The translations under genes and the position numbers were made by a program. A stretch of 64,000 nt of DNA from Anagrus nilaparvatae. Taxonomy: Eukaryota > Arthropoda > Insecta > Hymenoptera > Mymaridae. The notes beneath the pieces were generated by a model. The model saw only the letters and a list, made by a program, of their open reading frames with translations. It was not told where the DNA came from and searched no databases. Positions 46,654 to 56,599 of this stretch are shown here, piece by piece. The stretch spans positions 4,181,501 to 4,245,500 of the forward strand of contig JAKSXM010000288.1 of assembly GCA_022575985.1 (NCBI GenBank), in the 5' to 3' direction. Each line of letters starts with the position of its first letter. Positions within the stretch are counted from its first letter, which is position 1.

Positions 46654-47116
46654 GTTTAATGAATGGCTGATGCACATATAAAATAAAAATTTAAATTATT
46701 TTTAAAGTTCTTTTATTGATAGATGCAATAAAAATTATAATGATTTTACAATATAAAATTTTGACAATGTTTTCATATTGCAAGGTGTCGAAAGACTGAT
46801 GACTAAAAAATTCACAAATACTTTATACAGTACAATATTACGCGTAAAAAAAATAACACTGAAAAACAAATGGATCATATGAATTATTTGATTATATTAT
46901 TTTTTATTTTTCTTCAGCGTCCGGTGACATCTGAGACAAAATTCAAGGACCTGACTTATTAATCTAAAGATTACTAAAGAAAGCAAATTATTATAAATTT
47001 TAATAAAACTGTAATAATGCAATAAATTTAAAAGGATACGAAATAAAAATAACCCTTTATATATATAGGAAGAAAAATTAATATAATAGACACCAAATCT
47101 TCCGTTCCTACGGAAC
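46654..47116. mobile_element. 463 bp insertion inside gypsy pol with a 7 bp duplication
   Basis: 'attttgt' occurs at 46647-46653 and 47117-47123, directly bordering the segment. Reading the pol frame across one copy of the duplication keeps it open, which supports an insertion. The inserted DNA is non-coding. Its ends show only a weak inverted match (GTT...AAC), so the superfamily is not assigned. Confidence 0.65.
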
Positions 47117-48304
47117 ATTTTGTAATTTGTTATTATATGTCTCGTTAGAATCTTTTGTTAATTCAATTTCACTGGAACTAGAACTACCTTTTTCACTGTA
47201 ATAATTAGGCAATTCGTCCCAATTTTTTTCTTGATCTGATATTATATTTTTTCTTGGAATTTTTCTTTTCTTGATTTTATTATTATTTTCACTTTGAGCT
47301 TCTGAATCTGAACTACTTTCTTCTTGTTGTTGATTTGTTAAATTTTTAGATGGCTTTCTTTTTTTCTTTTTTATTTTATTTTGAGTTTGTTTTGATGAAT
47401 TTTCATCTTTTTCTATTATTTGTGACTCCCTTTTTGTTTGGGCTCTTGTTGTTACGCAAATATTTTCTTCAGGCACATTTCTAGAAAGGGCGTCTGCATT
47501 TACTTGGCGTTTTGCTTCGCGATAAATTATTTCATATTGATAGTCTGATAAGAAAAATCGCCATTTTAGAACTCTAGCATTACAATCTGCTGATTTAAAG
47601 TAAACTAATGGTTTATGATCTGTATAAACAGTGAAAAACGTATTGTATAAATAATGCCTGAATTGTTTTACAACAAAAATTATCGCAAGTGCCTCTTTTT
47701 CGTATGTTGCAAATTTCGTCTCAGGTGGACGCAATACTCTTGAAGCGTATGATATAGGTTTATCTTGACCTATTTTACCTTGGGATAAAATGGCACCCAC
47801 GGCGAAATTTGAGGCATCTGTCGTAACCAGGAATTTTTCAGAAAAATTTGGAAAGCTTAAAACTGGGGCTTTGCATAATCGATTTTTTAATTCGTTAAAA
47901 GATTCATTATCGGCGCTATTCCAGTTAAATTTTGTTTCCTTTTGTAAAAGAGTAGTTAATGGTTTAGCAATTTTTGCAAATCCTTGAATATATTTTGAAT
48001 AATAATTAGCCAATCCCAAAAATTGACGAACATTCTTGACAGTTTTTGGAACTGGAAATTTTTGTACTGCTTCTACCTTTTTTTCATCAACGCTTATACC
48101 TTCTTTACTTAAGACATGACCTAGGTAAGAAACCTTTTTCTTTAAAAAAACGCATTTATCAATTTGTAATTTAAGATTTGCTTTTATTAATCTTTCTAGT
48201 AAAAGATCAAATTTTTCTTTATGTTCTGCTAGATCATTTGCATATATAACAATATCGTCAATATAGCAAAATAATATAGATCCTTGCAGGCCTTTAAGAA
48301 CCAT
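47117..48304 (-). pseudogene. Gypsy reverse transcriptase (C-terminal half) and RNase H
   Basis: One long minus-strand frame. It starts inside the RT palm just before the catalytic 'YIDD' and runs through the RT thumb ('KCVFLKKKVSYLGHVLS', 'FLGLANYYSKYI'). RNase H follows with 'TTDASNFAVGAILSQ', 'YEKEALAIIF', 'YTDHKPLVYF' and 'NADALSR' (D, E, D, D all present). A Ser/Glu/Lys-rich linker leads toward integrase. The 5' border is abrupt: position 48305 is already LTR. The annotated start codon is only the codon at the deletion junction. Confidence 0.88.
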
Positions 48305-48384
48305 ATTAAGAAATATAACGTCAGGTCATGAACTAAATTTTAAAGATTTTTTTTGTTAAAATACATGCATGATCAGACGTCACA
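48305..48384 (-). repeat. 5' LTR remnant (80 bp) fused to RT
   Basis: Matches 41585-41664 with one visible mismatch. Followed by the GTAC duplication at 48385-48388. Confidence 0.85.
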
Positions 48385-48388
48385 GTAC

Positions 48389-48637
48389 CATCCCTTCAAG
48401 TCGCCAATTAACTGTAGACTTTGTCCTTGTAACCTTATGTGGCGCTCTTTTCAAGGCACCCAACTCTTCTTAGAGAAAAGATACCAAACCCTCTTTATTC
48501 GCTTTACCAACATTTCTAAACTACAACCAAAATGAATATGCAAATAAACTAATCTGTAAATACAAACAACAATTTTTTTAAATATCTTACCACAAAAACG
48601 GAATTTTTTTTTATACAGCATGAAAACGCTTTCTCAC
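48389..48637. other. Unassigned DNA 5' of the gypsy element
   Basis: Composition at 48389-48480 is richer in C and G and could be transcribed, but I see no supported frame. Confidence 0.3.
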
Positions 48638-48742
48638 CTACAGCTTGAACTTGTCGATAGCTCCTGCTACTCCTAAATCATCAAACATAGAATCATCACA
48701 AGAAACTTCAAGCACTTCTTGCCTTAACACCACGTTTTCTTC
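48638..48742 (-). CDS. Possible terminal coding exon of an unknown gene
   Basis: Minus strand: an acceptor 'tgtattttag' ends at 48743, then 34 codons (EENVVLRQEVLEVS, then CDDSMFDDLGVAGAIDKFKL) and a stop at 48638-48640. The exon is acidic with non-random composition. The upstream region (48743-48830) is intron-like, then turns into a minisatellite, so any 5' exons lie beyond or are lost. No family recognised. Confidence 0.3.
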   Translation of the reverse strand, partial: EENVVLRQEVLEVSCDDSMFDDLGVAGAIDKFKL

Positions 48743-48819
48743 CTAAAATACACCAATCATACATTATCAAGACATTTTCTCTCCCCATATATATTACCCA
48801 AAACCAAACTTATAAAATT

Positions 48820-49520
48820 ATTTTTCTGCACATCCGAGAAAAAAAAAATGTACATCCGAGAATATACTTTAACCGTACATCCAAGAAAAAAAACTGTACA
48901 TCCGAAAAACTGTGCATTGCTAAAATTTAAATTTTTTATTAATATCAAAAACTGTACATCCAAGAATATATTTTAAACGCACATCCAAGAAAAAAAAACT
49001 CTACATGCGAGAATATATTTTAACCGCACATCCGAGAATAAAAAACTGTACATCCGAGAAAGTGTGAATTTAGAAACGCGCTATACAATTCTGATGTAAA
49101 CGTTAAATTCGCACCTTTAAAAGTGTGAATTTCGAGCTCACTGCTTTGGAGGTGTGAAAAAAAAAAATCGCTACTTTAAAAGTGCGATGGTGTGAATTTT
49201 AACGCAAATTCACACTTTTCACTTTAGAGAGTAACCGTACATCCGAGAAAAAAAACGGTACATCCGAAAAACTGTACATTGTTAAAATTTAAATTTTTTA
49301 TTAATATCAAATACATCCGAGAATACATCCGAGAAAAAAAACTGTACATGCGAGAATATATTTTAACCGCACATCCGAGAATATATTTTAACCGCACATC
49401 CGAGAAAAAAAAACTGTACATCCGAGAAAAAAAACTGTACATCCGAAAAACTTTACATTACTAAAATTTAAATTTTTTATTAATATCAAAAACTGTACAT
49501 CCGAGAATATATTTTAACTG
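48820..49520. repeat. Minisatellite of 'acatccgagaa' units
   Basis: Some fifteen to twenty units alternate between two forms: 'ctgtacatccgagaaaaaaa' and 'ccgcacatccgagaatatat' followed by 'tttaac'. A longer insert 'attgctaaaatttaaatttt' recurs three times (48915, 49277, 49459), giving a higher-order period. Interrupted at 49060-49218. Confidence 0.8.
49060..49218. mobile_element. Small MITE-like insert within the minisatellite
   Basis: The ends are inverted ('aagtgtgaattt' at 49060 against 'aaattcacacttt' ending 49218), with internal repeats of 'aaaagtg' and 'gtgtgaattt'. It is unlike the surrounding units. No clear target duplication. Confidence 0.5.
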
Positions 49521-49532
49521 CACATCAAAACG

Positions 49533-49763
49533 TTGGCTTGTCCATCTACCAAAATGATTAATGATATTAACATAGCAAATCCTGTAAAATTATTCGGATT
49601 TGTAAGTAAAAGGCAAATTACAGCTATTAGCAAGGTTATCCTACAAAACATAATACGACTTGCTGCCAGACCTGTACCAATAACAAAAATAAAATTGCCT
49701 CTAGTATCAGTTAAGGCAACTGATACTAGAGGCAATTTCGCCTCAGGGTTAAAAAAAACTTAA
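49533..49763 (+). CDS. Short open frame with an inverted repeat at its 3' end (doubtful)
   Basis: 77 codons including the stop (MACPSTKMINDINIANPVKL ... ASGLKKT). Composition is less AT-biased than its surroundings, so it may be a piece of a coding exon. No domain is recognised. The 3' part contains the perfect 21 bp hairpin at 49692-49738. Confidence 0.2.
   Translation: MACPSTKMINDINIANPVKLFGFVSKRQITAISKVILQNIIRLAARPVPITKIKLPLVSVKATDTRGNFASGLKKT
49692..49738. repeat. Perfect 21 bp hairpin
   Basis: 'aaattgcctctagtatcag' plus 'tt' at 49692-49712, a 5-base loop (49713-49717), then the exact complement at 49718-49738. Confidence 0.85.
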
Positions 49764-49915
49764 AATTAACTCTTTTTTTGTACTATCTAGTTCCTTACTA
49801 AGAACTGCGCAATTTTTCTCAAAGTTTTCTATTATTCTTTCACTACCCAACAATTTTTACAAAGCAGTTAACAAATATTGTGTTACCAAATAACAGAAAA
49901 TTGATAATTAATTAA

Positions 49916-49998
49916 CACATTTACTGCGGCAAATTTTGGATTCTTATTTAAAGTATATGGGGCCATGGGTCAATATGACCTATGCCGCAGCGAACGTG
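49916..49998. mobile_element. 83 bp TTAA-flanked MITE
   Basis: TTAA at 49912-49915 and 49999-50002. Ends 'cacatttactgcggca' and 'tgccgcagcgaacgtg' are imperfect inverted repeats of about 16 bp. The centre contains 'ggtcaatatgacc'. TTAA points to piggyBac-type mobilisation. Confidence 0.7.
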
Positions 49999-50002
49999 TT
50001 AA

Positions 50003-50693
50003 TAATATACCATTTCAAAATTTTTCAGTCACCACTCTTTTTACATCTTTGTTTTGAGAATTGTTTGCAAATAGATATTTTTTGAGTATGCATTGTCCTA
50101 TAAACTATATTTAACTACGAATAATTAGATCCTATATTAACAGCGTAAATTTTGCCAGGCTTAAGAATTTATTTTCTTAGTATATCAAAGAAAAAAAGTA
50201 AGCATGAGATAAGAAAACTAGAAACATTAAACTAAAATTGCTGATCTTTCAAAGTGAAAGATTTTTTTTTCTCAATCTAGTTTCTAAGAATTTAAAAAAT
50301 AAAATGAGTAACGAACTCAAAAATTGAGCCACAAAGCAAATTAAATTCTAATATACTTCAAATCTTATTTCAAACAAATTTTTAGCTAGAATTTATTTTG
50401 CCTACAATCTTATATTTTTGAATATTGTATAATTATTTATTTATTAAAATTTAAGCAAAATCAGATGCATATCAATATATTACAATAATGAAAAGATTTA
50501 AATGTATATTTAAATAATAAATATGTAATTTTAATATATATAAAATAAATAAAAAATTTCAATTTTTGTAAACAATTATCTTATCCTTTAAAAATCCCTT
50601 ACATTAGAAAATTCTGCAGCATTCAAAGTTGCCTTAATATTTGGACAAAGAAGGGTATGTTGAGAAAAAATTTTCTATACATATTTTTAATAC
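50003..50693. other. AT-rich intergenic DNA
   Basis: No gene seen. Confidence 0.35.
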
Positions 50694-50697
50694 TTAA

Positions 50698-51657
50698 CCC
50701 TCCGTGTGTCCACTTATTTTTTACCTACACGCTGTGTCCACTATGACGATTTCGGTTGGGTAATTTTTTATGTATTTAAAAAATAATTTTTGGCCAAAAT
50801 TTTTTTTTTAGGTTTTAGATAAACATTTCAACTTTAAGAAAAAAAAGTGTTTTGGCCAAAATGTCCGCTCAGTTTTGCGCGAAAAAATCCAGAACAGTCG
50901 TAAACGGGCATTTTTTCAAATTTTGGGCGAAAATTCATATTTCGGACCCTAATTGATATTAAGGGGAAATATTCTAGGGATTTAAGGTTCATATATATAT
51001 CTTCAAAAAAAACCGGCCCATTCCAGTTTGGCTCCGTTCCAAAAACCTTAATTATTTTGCAATATGAAAATTGGCCTTTTTTCGGTTTTCAAAATTTACA
51101 AAAATTGAAGGTTTTCTTGTCTAAACGGCCACTTAGGGGCATTTAATGGTCAAAAAAGTTATTTGTAGCTAAAGTTTAACATTTTTATTAGTTAAAAAAA
51201 AAATTGGTCCAAAAAAATTAAGGTAATTGGCCGATTATAAAAAAATCACTCATTTTTCTCTTCCAGATCCTGTTCCGGCCAATTACCTTAAATTTTTTGG
51301 ACAAATTTTTTTTTTAACTAATAAAAATGTTAAACTTTAGCTACAAATAACTTTTTTGACCATTAAATGCCCCTAAGTGGCCGTTTAGCCAAGAAAACCT
51401 TCAATTTTTGTAAATCCAGAAGTGGAAAAAAACTCGCGCGCTGTGTCCACTATGACGATTTTGGCATCGGTCCAACTTGGCACCCACGGCATGACTAAAT
51501 GGCTAAACGAAAACTAACGTGACTTGCCAGGTGTTCCTAAAATGGTTCAAAGTTTTTTTAGGAGGGGTCACCAACCATCGCCCATTGTGCATGTCTAAGA
51601 TCCAGACATGTCGAAAAAAGTAGGATGAGAAAATCGTCATAGTGGACACACGGAGGG
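50698..51657. mobile_element. piggyBac-type fold-back MITE (960 bp)
   Basis: TTAA at 50694-50697 and 51658-51661. Ends 'ccctccgtgtgtccact' and its complement; a second copy of 'gctgtgtccactatgacgat' lies inside at 50731 and 51440. Inner arms (about 51117-51235 and 51262-51410) form a second inverted repeat ('taaggtaattggcc' and complement). TTAA plus CCC-starting ends is the piggyBac signature. No transposase. Confidence 0.85.
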
Positions 51658-51661
51658 TTAA

Positions 51662-53875
51662 TATAATATTACTGTAAAAAGTATTTTTTAAATTTAGTTT
51701 AACATTGTTTAAATTTTGAATATTTTTCATGTCTTAGTTTCTGATAGTATAAATTATCCGTATATTTTATTCAAATTAAAGTGGTTTTAAGTTGTTAGTT
51801 ATTTTTACGAATGCAATTTAATATAATAATTATATTAACTTTTATTAAAAATGTATTATCATAAAAATCATAAATATCGTTTAAACACGTAAATCACGAT
51901 TTAAAATTCAATTAAAAAAAATTAAAATATTTTTAACTTTATAAAAGGAAATTTTATTTAAAAAATAATACATATATATATTTCTACACTAACTTTATAT
52001 GAATATGAAATAAATATGTTTATAAAAGCAAATCATCAATGTAATCTATAAAAATGTATTTATTAAACACCAGCGGAATAATTGACCTCTCTCAGAATCA
52101 GTGGGTTAAAAAATAATAATAATGATTCATATATAAAATGTATTATATTTTTATATGAAATATGATAAATAATATTTATTGAAATATATATAATTCATAA
52201 TGACATTTGTGATAAATAATTTGCATATAATGCGTAATAAAATATTAAAATCTTCAGTTATTTTCAAGATTCTTTTTGAGCATTGCTTATATTTTATTAG
52301 TTAGTTTTTTTTTTTTTTGAATCAGTAAATTTTCATTATTTCTATGCAAACACACAATTGGCTGATTCTGAATAAATCATCAAAAAGGTTAGTACATATT
52401 TTTGTTGTTTTTATTATTATTGCAAGTTCTGGATTTGTTTTTTTAAAAACACCTGTAACCATAATACATAGAATTTTATATGAGCCACCCTTTCAACCAT
52501 TCTGATTTTGATTTCAAATCTTAGTACTTAATCTTTGTAACCTTAAAAACTCTAATTTTTCTAGCAACTAAAATTAATTGAAATCTAATTTTATTTTTTT
52601 TTTAATACCTAACTATGAAATTGATTCGATAATACGGAGATAAACATAAATCGAAGAGCAAAAAGTAAATGTGACCAATTTATTTTTCTTTACTCTCATA
52701 TCCAATTTCATTTTGTATCTTCATTTTCACGTCTAAATATTAGAACACTTTTTTTATTTTTTAACCTTATTTCTGGTAAATTCACTAAAAATTATATTAT
52801 AAGATTATTTTTCATGCTGTTAAAATCATCTAGAATTTTTAGATTTTGCAACAAATCAAAGTAAATTTATGTTTTATGTAAAATTTTTCAGATGTCGAAG
52901 CTTCAATAGATTCAATGTTCCTTATCATTTTTTTGAAATTACCAAATTACGGAGGTAAATTTTTATTTTTGTTTTCTAATGCAATTACATAATTCTAAAT
53001 AATATTGACCTAAAACCTCAAATTATATTATATTTAATGCTGTAGGTATGTCCTTTGCTGCACTCAACAATATTTTGACTGAAAAATCGTTTCCCTATTA
53101 AATTTTTATTCATTGTACATTTGGAATAAAATAAAATTGTTAAAAAAAAAAAAAAATGAATGACTCTTTTGCACTTGATAGTCTATATACTTTTTGAGAA
53201 ACGGATTGGTACAAAATTGAACTGGTTTTAGACTTATCATATAAATAATAAAAAAATTTTCCTTTATTTTTCATATTTACATGTGAATAAATATTGTGTA
53301 ATGAATTTTACCAGAAAAAATTTTTTTTATTTTCTACTATAAAACTTGTTTTTATTAAAAATTTAGCCAATAATGAGTTTTTGGTTTTAGCTGGGAATTG
53401 GTGATAACGAATTTCAGTTTCGGGTATTTGAATTATCATATACGCCCGATAAAAATTAAATGAATTTCAAACTTTTTAATTAAAATCCGTTAGATGAATT
53501 AGTTTAGAAAATAGCACAAGAATTCCGTTAAATGTGTCGTTTACTTTGGTAGTTCTATAGGTCTAAAAATCCAATTGGCACGGAATGTATTTTTTTTAAT
53601 AAAATAAGCAAATTTGTAGAAGTTGAATTCCTCTCTTAGTAAAAATTATCCATTAATCTCATTATCAAAATATTTCTGTTTGCAAAAAAATATATTTTTC
53701 TCTACTAGTGGGCAATAATCGCAATATATTTTAATTACGAAAAGCCGTCATTATCGCCGTTTGTTCAAAAAACATTATGAAATTCGTGTTAGAAATATTT
53801 ATTACATTAAATACGACTACGGTCCCTTGACGCTATACGTAAATTTTCCAAAATATATTTTTCTGAAATCCGTTC
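51662..53875. other. AT-rich intergenic DNA
   Basis: About 2.2 kb without a supported gene, RNA or transposon end. Confidence 0.4.
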
Positions 53876-53879
53876 AAGA

Positions 53880-54235
53880 ATGTACTAACGGAGTAAGTTT
53901 TGGCTCTGTAATTAACGGCATTTTCTATGGTGTATCTAATAAAATTGAAAATTGGTTTCTGATTTCCTGAAGCCAAAAAGTAATTAAAAAAATTTTCTTC
54001 CTGCATAAAAATTTTTTTGAATTTCTTCTAAACCGTTGTCGTTTTTGTTTTTAAAAAATTATCAATATTAAAAATTGGAAACAACAGCGGTGTAGAGGAA
54101 TTATAAATAAAATCTTCTGCAAGAGAAAAATTTTTTTTATTGATTTTTGGCTTCAGGAAGTCAGAAACTGAATACCCTAATTTATCTAGATTCCCCATAG
54201 AAAATGTTGGCAATAATTACAGAGCTCCGTAATGC
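53880..54235. repeat. Inverted-repeat element, about 355 bp
   Basis: Arms about 53880-54013 and 54115-54235. 'ggtttctgatttcctgaagc' pairs with 'cttcaggaagtcagaaactg', and 'ctgtaattaacggcattttc' pairs with 'aaaatgttggcaataattac'. The arms have diverged by several substitutions. The short plus-strand frame at 53761-53970 overlaps the left arm and is not credited. Confidence 0.65.
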
Positions 54236-54239
54236 ATAA

Positions 54240-55985
54240 TTAAATATGAATAAGAGAATCTAATAATTTATATCAAAATAATATTTCTCATTATGCATAT
54301 TTTTAATTTTTAATAAGTATACTTATTCATAAGTATTTTTACTTATCACTCAAACCATAATAACGTAAAACAGTTTGCTGAAAATTAAATATGACAAAAA
54401 TATATACATAAATAACTTGTATACATGAAAGTCAAGTATATACAACTCGTTAGCAAAAATCACGTCCTAATCACGTGCTTTTTTATGGCCAGCCGCTTCT
54501 TATTTTTATTACCTACACACTCCCATCCCTACTTAAAATTTCTAATGTATGTAGGCAAATATTATGTGTTTTTCCTTTTCTTTTTTACTACTATCGTATT
54601 ATGCTATTCAAATTCTTAATCAAATTAGTCTGAAAAGTGCGTGAGAGAAGAAAGTATATATCTTGAAATTATATTACTCACCATAAAAGTTTCATTTATG
54701 TTTTATCAAAAAGTATTTAATTTTTTGGTTAAATAATTTTAAAAAACAAAAGTAATTATTTTTATTAGTATTTTTATTAAATCATTTATGACCTAACGCT
54801 TTTTTAATTATTTATTTACTGCTAACATTAACGTTAAATTGTTGAGGTATTTATTTAATTTTTATGTAACAATTCTTGTTTTTTTTTTTACAAAAGCCAA
54901 GATCAAATCATTGGATAGGTCAATAAAAAAACTAGTATTACGCTTCTTTATATGGAGTGAAATCTTATTTTGATTGATTTACAAAAAAGTACTCGAGTAA
55001 AGACAATAAACGCAATTCACTAACTGGATTTTTGAAATTTTTTTTAGTACATTTGAAATTTTACTAAAGGATCCTTTTTAGTCATATTACGTGGACTCTA
55101 CCAATAAAAAAATTCTTACCCTGAAAACCCAAAAATTTATAAATTACCAATTCGAACCCTGCTAGTACCCTGTGTTTAAATTTAGACTTTTTCAACTAAT
55201 AAAAACAGTTTAGAATTCTACCCATATAAACTGTTTCGTAACAAAACTGTTTATATTATTGTTATTTTCTTGAAAAGTAACTGATATAAATTAAAAAAAA
55301 ATTTATTTTTAGATTTATTTATATCTTATCTGATTGCAAATATTTTATAAAAAATTTTTTATTTTAACTAAAACAAATACTTTTCAAAAAAAATTTTATA
55401 AAAATACAATAATTGCATTGCAGATAAAATATCATTATCTAAAAATATATAATATAAATAACGTATGACCTTAATTCTTTATATTCTTCTCAGGTGTTGG
55501 ATATTTTTAAATATGTTCTTTTGCAAATACTAATGCATATGGTGATGCATGTATTTATCTTTAAAATTTTTATAAATTATATACTCAGATTTATTAATGA
55601 CGTATTTTTATTTTAATTAAAATTTAATTTTTTTAATTTTTTTTATAAATCAATCGTTTAATTTGAAAATAAATTATTTTATAAAAATATAATGACGAAG
55701 ATATATATATTGATAATATTTCTGATTTAGTGACGACAAAATTAATGATTTATCAAATATATTTTTGCGAAATAATTATCAATTAAGTATTTACTTGTCA
55801 TTAATTTTATTTGATAAAAATGTATATATTGGATGTGTATTAAAATTATGCAAAACCATTTATCTATAAAATGGGTTTGTGTTTCAATGCAACAAAAGAA
55901 CATGAAATTAGTTTAGTTTTAAATATTATGCCACCCTTTAATACCAACTTCTTGCTAGATACATCAAATTATATAACCGAGTTAT
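54240..55985. other. AT-rich intergenic DNA
   Basis: No gene or element seen. Confidence 0.4.
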
Positions 55986-56010
55986 TTGACCAAGAGGGCT
56001 AGTAAATTAC

Positions 56011-56033
56011 GGCGCGCGATAGCGCGCGCGACT
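56011..56033. repeat. GC-rich hairpin
   Basis: 'ggcgcgcgatagcgcgcgcg' forms a 6-7 bp all-GC stem with a GATA loop in otherwise AT-rich DNA. Confidence 0.6.
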
Positions 56034-56159
56034 AAGTTAAGTTACGAAACTTAGAAGCACTAATATACACGAAATTGAGGTTTCTCTCTCTAATTTTTAC
56101 ATGACCTTCAAGAGCTCCAAGTCAATCGAGTTCGATTATCGAACTTCGATTATATGTGT

Positions 56160-56320
56160 TTTTCAACACTGGTATGTATAAAAAGGAGTATACAAAGGTG
56201 TATAGAGTAAGAGTATGCATAACGTATATTATACCTATATAATAAACATAATTAATAAACATAGAGTCTGATATTAATCTCTGATAGAGTATAGCGTCTG
56301 CTCTCGCCCGGTGCAAGATA
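56160..56320 (+). promoter_or_regulatory. Possible LTR-like promoter (weak)
   Basis: 'gtataaaaagg' (56176) resembles a TATA box and is followed by two 'aataaa' signals at about 56240-56257, then a GC-richer 'gcgtctgctctcgcccggtg'. The arrangement recalls the R/U5 end of an LTR, but I find no partner LTR or TG...CA borders. Confidence 0.2.
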
Positions 56321-56479
56321 TTTTATAAATATATTTTATTTTATTTATTTATTAAATATATTTTATAAATTTATAAAGTATATTATCATATTTTTTATAC
56401 TATACACTACTTCTGCACTCGTAACGTACATAAATAAATGTTATGGAGTAATATTTTTATTATTAAAAGGTTAATGGAG

Positions 56480-56518
56480 TATTGTTATGGATATGTTATG
56501 GATATGTTATGGATATAA
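56480..56518. repeat. Short tandem repeat
   Basis: Three units of the 11-mer 'atggatatgtt'. Confidence 0.7.
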
Positions 56519-56599
56519 AAATTATTATATTTACTTCTGCACTGGTATCGTTATCGTATAAATAAAAAGAAATTCAACTATAAAGGATTCAAAAATATA

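Larger units (their letters stand above)
41219..48384 (-). mobile_element. Ty3/gypsy LTR retroelement with a captured glycoprotein gene, internally deleted
   Basis: Bounded by GTAC on both sides. The 3' LTR (41219-41664) and an 80 bp piece of the 5' LTR (48305-48384) are direct repeats that differ at one visible base (41651 against 48371). Order on the minus strand: LTR start, truncated RT and RNase H, linker, integrase, glycoprotein, an extra ORF, a G-rich polypurine-like tract just inside the 3' LTR (plus strand 'catctccccacct', 41663-41675), then the LTR. Gag, protease and the N-terminal half of RT, with most of the 5' LTR, are missing. Two small insertions (43691-44084, 46654-47116), frameshifts and stops make it inactive. 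Confidence 0.88.

Noticed and set aside
41585..48384. 80 bp direct repeat as an independent transposon at each side
   Set aside because: The matching GTAC outside and TG/CA borders show that it is the shared LTR portion of one gypsy element.
48820..49520. CRISPR-like array
   Set aside because: Units are short and directly abutting, with AT spacers that themselves repeat; the genome is eukaryotic. This is a minisatellite.
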